Assembly: GCF_004379255.2 (NCBI RefSeq)
Contig: NC_056038.1
Location: 10,516,729-10,580,728 of the forward strand
Length of the DNA: 64,000 nucleotides
Origin: Salvia splendens
Lineage: Eukaryota > Streptophyta > Magnoliopsida > Lamiales > Lamiaceae
Direction: 5' to 3'
This document shows positions 57,367 to 64,000 of this stretch, one piece after another. The notes under the pieces were generated by a model that worked only from the letters and a program-made list of their open reading frames with translations, ran no database searches and was not told the DNA's origin. Position 1 is the first letter of the stretch; every line of letters starts with the position of its first letter. The position numbers and the translations under genes were made by a program.

Positions 57367-57437
57367 ATTTATTATACACTCTAATTTCTTAAAACTCATA
57401 ACTAAATCTTACTCTTAAACTTTTGACCGAGGAAGTA

Positions 57438-57500
57438 GTATATATATGCGCGTAAAGTGGTTTGGTAGATGAGCAAACTTTCTCTCTCTCTTTCTCGCAC
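57438..57500 (+). promoter_or_regulatory. Core promoter of the small basic-protein gene
   Basis: A TATA box, gtatatatatgc (about 57439-57449), is followed 30 bp later by a pyrimidine patch, ctttctctctctctttctcg (57477-57497), the usual plant TATA plus Y-patch layout. Transcription would start around 57475. The outer MITE ends at 57435, directly upstream of the TATA box. Confidence 0.6.
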
Positions 57501-57546
57501 AGGCGCACACAGGAAAATTTGGTCCATCTATCTTGATCGCCATTCA

Positions 57547-57927
57547 ATGAGAATGCGAGACCGTAAACCCGCCCCAGATTGCTCTGTTTCATCATCATCG
57601 TCTTCATCGATCACCGCCGCCCATTCCTTTGCTTCTTCCCAAGGCTCCTCCAACTCTTGTCAATCTCATCCGCCTCCCATGGCGGTATTACCGCGCTGCC
57701 GCGGCCTCGATTTGCTCGTCAAAGCGATCCACCAAGTAGATGCTGGATCGGTTGTCGGCGTGCCTTACATCCAGCGCCGCGTCTCCATCAGGAGGAGGAG
57801 GAGGACCGGTAGGATTGAATTCGACGCCTTCGTCTTCGGCAGGAAAGGGGGCGGGATTAAGAAGACAGTTAGCAGCAATAAGAAGGCGGCCAAGGGGAAG
57901 ATGAGATCTGATGAAATAGGCTTGTGA
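57547..57927 (+). CDS. Small basic Ser-rich plant protein, unidentified
   Basis: Intronless frame of 126 residues if started at the ATG at 57547. An in-frame ATG at 57469 lies only about 20 bp after the TATA box and is less likely. It starts MRMRDRKPAPDCSVSS, has a Ser-rich stretch (residues 14-40), a probable conserved core MAVLPRCRGLDLLVKAIHQV and SVVGVPYIQRRV, an Arg cluster, IRRRRRTGRIEFDAF, and a Lys-rich end. The GC-rich, well-ordered codon use and the promoter in front support a real gene. The basic clusters suggest a nuclear or nucleic-acid-associated protein, but I do not recognise the family. Confidence 0.65.
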   Translation: MRMRDRKPAPDCSVSSSSSSSITAAHSFASSQGSSNSCQSHPPPMAVLPRCRGLDLLVKAIHQVDAGSVVGVPYIQRRVSIRRRRRTGRIEFDAFVFGRKGGGIKKTVSSNKKAAKGKMRSDEIGL

Positions 57928-59882
57928 GTTTTATGGATTGTCAGAAGATCTCAATTTTTTTTATGAAATAGGCGCAATTCAATCTCTCTCTCTCCGTGTC
58001 TCCTTTTTCTTCTTCTATAAAAATCAATTTTGGGGGTTGAGTTTAGTCAGATCTTATTCGTTTAGGTACTACTCCACATGATTATAATTTTTTTTTTCAA
58101 TACGAGTACAATTTATACATGATTTTGGGTCTCTATATTCGATTCAGTTCCTGATTTTATTCAGAGCTTATATGATGCTCTTGGATCTCTGCTTTCATAT
58201 TGGAATTCAGAGTTGCAAGTTCTGATCTGTTTTAGCAGTTTGATTCATAGTTGGAGTTATGGTTGTGTAATGTAAGTTCTGTGAATTGTCTAATTCGCTA
58301 TGAATCTGATGGTGTATGAAACATCAAAATGAAATTATTTTGGTCTGACTGCTATGCTAGCTATGCTATGCTATGCTATGCTATGCTATGCACATCATGT
58401 TAACTTTTATTTCAGAGCAGTAAATTTTCGTGTTCATGTAATGTTTTTGACTTTTTTCATTTTTATTTTTTCCCCTTGAGAGATGTTGCAGTCCCATCCC
58501 AAATGTTTTTTTTTCTTACTGGTAATATGTTGATCACTTGCAGAAAAGTCTGTTTGCAATGGTTAGATGTACATTTCTAATCATTTCCACCAAACTAAAA
58601 TTCATTTTAGTAGGAGTATTATATGTCACCTCAAAAGATAATTTTACTACAATTATTTATACTAAATTTAAATTTTACACCACTTTTTAGTACTCTATGC
58701 TCAATAACTTTTTTTTTTTTTCAGATTATTGGGTCTGGAGGACAAAACTATCAACACATTTAGTGCACACAAAAATACAACAACATTTATAAAAATTGTA
58801 AACTTCTTAAGATACTTTTACCTACATCTTCAGCATCTACATATTTTGCAGTACAAATATCAGCATTTTCATTATCTTCGACTCTGCCGCAACAACTATT
58901 ATCATTTTCTAGAGTAGCAAGGGCACTCGAAGCATCACCTTAGTCGAATTGGGTTTCTGTTTTACTATCTCACTTTCATCACCCGATTCTTTGACAATAA
59001 CTTTCGATGAGCCAATTCTAAATTTTGTCTTGATTGACTTGGGCGGTGATAAATGTTGGGACGACGAAAGAATGGGTGGAGATGGAACTTAAAAAGTCGG
59101 TTGTGTGAAACCGAGTGGAAAGGTGTGGAATGAAGATTGAAGTAGAAATCCACAAGTACAATAAAAACCTTAAAACTAAGATTTTTTTAATAAAAACTGC
59201 AATCCATCGGGCTGACCCGCAACTTGTTTAACTCGCCAAACCTGATGGGCCAACTCATTTAGCCCGTTTGTATATGGGTTGCGAAGTTAAAACCCTAACC
59301 GCTAATTTTTTTTCGAGTTATCCAGATTGACCCACGGGTTAGATTGACATCCCTAGTTAAAAGTGAGGATTTATTTGCCCTAAAGTACCTTGGTTCCACA
59401 AAACCTAATCAATGAGTACCAAATAACAGCAAAAGAAAATTATTATAAGTTGCGTTACGAAATTTAAATCCGCTGCTATGGAGAGAAGCACAAAAATATT
59501 ATTCCTCACATCTTATTATTTTAATATTTTATTTATGAATAAAATAATAGGATGCGAGGAACAACATCCTTTATTGTGCGCAAGGGATCCTATCCAAATC
59601 AATTACACTACACACACACATAAACCAGAGGGAGAGGGAGACAGACCTGATGCTGCGGAGCTGAAGCATTAGCTCCATTGATCATAGGTTTCTGAGTTTC
59701 CTGTAAAGTCATCTGATTTATCCAAAAAATGTTCTTTTATTGATTATTCCCATAAATGGTTTGACTCAGTTTATTTAATTTTTTCAGCTTTGTTGATTAA
59801 GATTAAGAAAGAAAGAAAGAGTAGAGAGCAATAATTTAGGTGATTTCCCTTTTTTTCTTTCAGTTGAGACTTGAGAGAGTAA
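57928..59882. other. Intergenic region between the small gene and VPS36
   Basis: Contains the 3' UTR of the small gene, an (atgct)n pentanucleotide run at about 58350-58391, a possible decayed coding remnant on the minus strand (58890-59160; FRIGSSKVIVKESGDESEI), and a GC-richer patch with gggctgacccgc and gacccacgggtta at 59205-59345 that resembles a decayed hAT-type MITE. The VPS36 leader begins before 59882. Confidence 0.45.
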
Positions 59883-62800
59883 ATGGCCGGAGCGTTCCTC
59901 CCGTCGGCGGAGTTGACGGCAAGCGGCCGCCCCGTGTTAAAACCCGGTGAAATAGAGTGCTCTCTTCTCTCCACCGTAGACCTCCTCTCGGAAGACACGC
60001 CCTCCTTCCCTCAGCTCAAGTCTGGCGTCGTCATCCTCACCACCCTCCGCCTCCTATGGATCCCTCCCGAAAACACCTCCTACGCTAACACTTGTTGCTT
60101 CATCCCTCTCTCCTCCGTCCAAAACATACTCTCCGCCAAGAAATCGATCAAATCCATGTTCCAAAGCCCCAGGATTCGCTTCCCGGTCGCCGCCACTCCG
60201 CAGGGGGTCGTGGCCGAGAACGGCGGCTCTAGGTCATTGATTATAACCTTGGTTGTGAGAGGGAAGACCGATCCGGATTCGTTTTTGGGGAAATTTTGGG
60301 ATGCTTGGAGAGGGAGGGCGTGGGTGGCCACCGGGTCAGGTTTGAGGGAAGGGGAAGGGTCAAGTTCTGGGTCGGGCTCGCTGGCGGTGCGAATGCCGGT
60401 GGTTGGGCTGGCGGGGATACTGAGGAAGGAGCAGGAGATGTGGGAGAGTACTGATAAGAGCTTGCAGGATGCTTTTCAGGATTTGAATGCTCTAATGGTC
60501 TGTAAGTGTGCTTATGCAAATCTTCTGCTTGATGTTTGAGATAACCATATGTTTTATTGGCTACATAATTGCAACATATTTCACACTTATTGCCGTTTGA
60601 AGTTTGGGTTTAATTAATGATGATGGAGTTGGTTGATCCCTTTATAATGATATCAGCACTAATGCAAAATTTTATACTATTGTTTTTTAAGAAACATAAA
60701 CATTAGTGATAACTTGATTAACAGTACTGTCCAAATTAAGTGCACATGGGAAATGATATCTCCAACAACCTCATTGTTCGATAAGTGAGTTTTGTTAATT
60801 CCATTATCACGTGATATTAGTTAGAAACCAATTTTGCATGTGAATAGCACAAAAACATGTCTTGGCAGTATATGTTTGTTAATTTTGTTTAACATCTAGT
60901 CTTCGAAGATAGTTGACTTGTGGAAGCTACTCGAGATCTTAGTCTCAAGGGCCAATGTTTATGGAGTCTGGATGTATAAACCAGACCAATTAGATGGTCC
61001 AAAAGAGTGTTATCTTCTTCTGACAATATAATGATCCACTTTTGTTCCCTTATAAAGTTTTCTGTGGCTATGTTGAAAGAAAACTGAGCGAAATGAACAA
61101 AATGGAATGTTGTGGAAAATGATATGAAAAACATGGTTCTTTCATAGATGATGGTCCAATTTTCTTGCCTTACAGGTTTTTTTGTGTCTATGTTTAAAAC
61201 AGAGCAAGGCACAAGAGATGGTGACGCTAGCTGAGAAAATGAGATCAAAGCTTCTCTCTGGGTCAAATAATCAAGCTAGTGGGGCTGAGGATGAGGAGAT
61301 GGGTACTAAGGAGATGCAAGATTGGTTGTTGAGTGTTGGTATTGTATCTCCTGTTACAAAGGAGTCAGCTGGTGCTCTGTATCATCAACAACTTTCTCGT
61401 CAGGTGTGTTCTGCAGTTAGTTCTGTTATTTACAAGACCTCAAAATGGCAATTACATACTGATTAATGTGTTTAATAGTCACTTACAGAAATTGGAATTC
61501 ATGGAGGATTCTTTTTCGTTCTTTGTTGAAATATTAAATATCTAAAAGTTAAAATCTGCTTCACTGTCTGATACTTCGTTTTTTTAATTACAACTCACAG
61601 TCACAAACCCGAGGTGACTTGAACCTCTGACCCATTGGTTGGAGGGAAGCATCTTACCAACTGAGCTCCACTTCTTCGTCGTCAATTTCTTGCTTCTTGA
61701 CATATAAATTTAGAAAAAAAACTTGGTAACCGGTTTCTTGGCATATCACGTGCTGTTATTTTTTTGTAGTAACTGAAAGTCATACTCATAGCTAACTTTC
61801 CAATCTACTATAATTTATGTGAGCCTTTTAAGGTTAACAATGTAACTTAAGTAATACTATTTAAGTTGGTGTTCAATTGTTGGATATGAAAACTCTATTG
61901 ATTTGTTCTCTTATTTCTAATATTGTTTTTCTTCTCCCACACTGATTACTTCCTTTTTCTGGGGGTTAAAATTATTGTTGAAAGAACTTGATGAAATGAC
62001 ATTATATACCGGAGACAATCATAAAGGCATTCCTATAAGGCTTATATACCAGTTTCTTGCCGATGACCTTTTACATGAAATATATGCATGACGAAATTAT
62101 GTTTGTGGTTGAGTATATATACTAACTAAGGGCTGAAGAGAGTATGTCAATATATGACAATATTAGCTCTTGAGTTTGGTACATTGTGATGAGATGTAGC
62201 AAGACTTCCCCTGCTTTGCAAGAAAAACTGTTTTAAGATTACCAGATCATGCTGGTAATATGTTGTACCTAGTACCTACTGTTAAAACCTTCTTTGGAAA
62301 AAGAAAGAAAGAACTACAAGCATTCTATACCCTTACTGAAACTTGTCGAGTTGTCCCTAGTCTACCTTACCACGGAATGACACTTTTCTCCTGATTCCCT
62401 CACCCCCAAACTACTTTCTATATTCTTATACTCTGTGCTTTGCAAATTGCAACTTTCTGAACCTGTGTTGTCAAACTGAATTATCTAAATCCTTATGACT
62501 CTGCATCATGGAAGAAGGCAATTGAGATTATTGTCTAAGACTGTGATAGGAAAAAGTAAATAACTACCTTTTTTTTTGTTATTTTCACAAAGAACCATTT
62601 ATAGTACATTTTCATCTATTTCTAGAGTTATACTGGCAATAATGTTAAAAACTGCCCTCACATTCTATTTGTGTTTGGCCGTCTGAGTTGAAATTGTCGA
62701 TCAATGCTTGTCGCACACATGTGAAAGATCCAATTAAATTTATGTAAAGCTATTAGTGTTTGAATATTTTTTGGCATAGCTTTGTATTTTGTTTAAGCTC

Positions 62801-63762
62801 TTTCTGCACTTTAGGCTTCTCTTGCATCTGATGAATTTTTTTTCCATGTGACGTTTTTTTATATCTGATGCCGCCCTACTGATTGTCTACTGGTATCATG
62901 ACAATATATTTTATTTGTTCTTATTCTCTTGTTGCATGATTTCAGATGATCTTGATACATAATGTTTAAAGCTAAGTGGGATATCTGTTCGGTATCTGTA
63001 TTTTGATTTTTGTTTTTTCTGTAATTATTTACATGTCAGCTGTGCATGGTTTCAACCTTAATCAGTCAAGGAAAATGATTGATGTAAATATAAACTGGAT
63101 AGAGTTTCTTCTTAGCAGTTTTTTTCTTGGTTCATAAAAATGTCTTTTGTTTAATGTAATACAATGGTGCCGGTGGTGGCACCTGTGTTCTGCAGCGGTG
63201 CAACTTTCCCCATATGTAGCATCGTAGATCCTGGTCACTAAGGATATTCTCTTGTTAGTTGGCAGATTTCATCAAGATACCATTAGAGAGAGCTGGAGGA
63301 ATGATTAATATGATAGATGTCTATTGCCTGTTCAACCGAGCCCGGGGCACAGGTGATACTTAGTTTTCTTATTTCTTCACGGCTGTTAATAATTTAGGTT
63401 GAAGCTTATTACTGAGATATAATTTGTCTGCATGTCTTTTGCTGAATGTATAATATGGCTTGCATTTTGTATTTTCACAGAGTTGATATCTCCTGATGAT
63501 CTACTGCGAGCATGCTCTCTCTGGGAAAAGTTTGATGTGTGCGTGTCTTTTAGTTTTAAAGTTTTAACCCATTCTTTTGCAACAACGAAAGATAATTAAT
63601 AGACGTGTTATATAATTACAGTGCTCTAAGCCTCTTGTTGACATTGTTTCCCTCTGCTAATTGATGATTCCAATCTTATCTCGTCTGAACAGGCCAGTTA
63701 TGCTTCGTAAATTTGACAGTGGCGTCATGGTGATCCAGAGTAAAAGTCACAGTGATGAAGAG
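59883..63762 (+). CDS. VPS36: VPS36, ESCRT-II subunit (5' part; runs out of the window)
   Basis: Exons visible: 59883-60497, 61203-61403, 63259-63352, 63481-63538 and 63693-63762, with the gene continuing to the right. The N-terminus ([19 protein letters not shown], then [13 protein letters not shown] and [14 protein letters not shown]) is the GLUE/PH-like domain that binds phosphoinositide and ubiquitin. The winged-helix region has [40 protein letters not shown] and [22 protein letters not shown] (VPS22, VPS25, VPS36) sorts ubiquitinated membrane proteins into multivesicular bodies. The exon 1 donor is GTCTGT, with a stronger-looking GTAAGT four bases downstream that would create an immediate stop. 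A SINE lies in intron 2. Confidence 0.93.
61580..61674 (-). mobile_element. tRNA-derived SINE in VPS36 intron 2
   Basis: On the minus strand the sequence begins gtggagctcagttggtaaga (A box) and reaches aggttcaagtc (B box) about 35 bp later, then ends in an AT-rich tail, taattaaaaaaa. It looks like a tRNA gene but lacks a matching acceptor stem and a proper anticodon arm. It lies between exons 61403 and 63259, antisense to the gene. Confidence 0.65.
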
Positions 63763-64000
63763 GTAATTTCCCTTTCAGACGTTTGATTATGGATATTATT
63801 TCTTTTCAATTTTTCATCCTATCATCTCACATGACAAATTATAGTTTCTTTGCACTTCATGACCGAAGTTTATTTCTCATCCCTTATCTATTTGGGGACA
63901 TATCTGGTTATTGAGTGAAAGTAGTTGAACGAGGCATGCCTTGTTGAATAAGTGTGGAAGCAAATATATTTTGATGCCCTCACTAACTATCTGTATTACT

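Larger units (their letters stand above)
48820..57435. mobile_element. Stowaway MITE split by two nested MULEs
   Basis: The left end ctccctccgtcccagtttaagagtcac (48820 on) pairs with the right end aagagt...: cttactcttaaacttttgac followed by cgaggaag (to 57435), with TA on both outer sides. Removing the two MULEs and one copy of each 9-bp duplication leaves a MITE of about 356 bp (48820-48954, 55483-55643 and 57376-57435). Its left part has a roughly 37-bp internal triplication (cagtttaagagtcacatttt). Confidence 0.75.

Noticed and set aside
61580..61674. A tRNA gene
   Set aside because: A and B boxes are present, but the 5' and 3' ends do not pair as an acceptor stem and the sequence runs into an A-rich tail. 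It fits a tRNA-derived SINE better.

Overview
This is nuclear DNA from a flowering plant, most likely an asterid eudicot. The genes have many short GT-AG introns, the proteins are plant-specific or plant-typical (FLK, WVD2-like, RTM2-like, VPS36, RBBP5-like), and the gaps are AT-rich and full of plant DNA transposons. The order assignment (Lamiales-like) is only an impression. Three neighbouring host genes, FLK, a WVD2-LIKE gene and a plastid-targeted FAD oxidoreductase, lie in the same order as I recall for Arabidopsis At3g04610, At3g04630 and At3g04650. I take this to be a conserved block that has been expanded by transposons.

Layout. 0.6-2.7 kb: 3' part of an RBBP5-like WD40 gene (COMPASS subunit, + strand). 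4.3-5.3 kb: a small-HSP/RTM2-like membrane protein (- strand). 5.4-12.2 kb: a giant, nearly perfect palindrome with two 3.3-kb arms. Each arm carries the same broken, multi-exon, transposon-type gene interleaved with 44-bp tandem repeats. 12.3-15.1 kb: a related element that has captured pieces of two host genes, a VQ-motif protein and galactinol synthase, plus a long array of the same 44-bp repeat family. 16.2-22.1 kb: two PIF/Harbinger elements, one with only the Myb-like ORF1 and one with only the transposase, the latter split by a 1.4-kb solo LTR. 22.3-30.2 kb: FLK (- strand), whose introns contain a Stowaway MITE and a 634-bp hAT element. 30.2-35.8 kb: gene-poor, with PIF/Harbinger derivatives and a duplicated 135-bp tract. 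35.8-40.0 kb: a WVD2-LIKE (TPX2-domain) gene with a MULE MITE in its 5' intron. 41.0-42.2 kb: another broken PIF ORF1. 42.5-47.1 kb: plastid FAD/NAD(P)-binding oxidoreductase gene.

48.8-57.4 kb: a nested structure. A small Stowaway MITE was interrupted by a 6.5-kb MULE with a 9-bp target duplication. That MULE carries a five-exon MURA transposase with one in-frame stop and a divergent gene for a GRF zinc-finger/coiled-coil/membrane protein. The MITE was interrupted again by a 1.7-kb MULE containing a small four-exon gene whose splice phases are all intact. The outer MITE ends directly at the TATA box of a small basic-protein gene (57.5 kb). 59.9-64.0 kb: 5' part of VPS36 (ESCRT-II), with a SINE in intron 2.

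The host genes are unrelated housekeeping or regulatory genes: chromatin methylation, flowering-time RNA binding, microtubules, plastid redox and endosomal sorting. The transposons show how elements change the DNA around such genes: MITEs in introns and promoters, captured gene fragments, and a palindrome whose transcript would fold into a long double-stranded RNA. All boundaries and splice sites were read by eye. No alignments or database searches were run.
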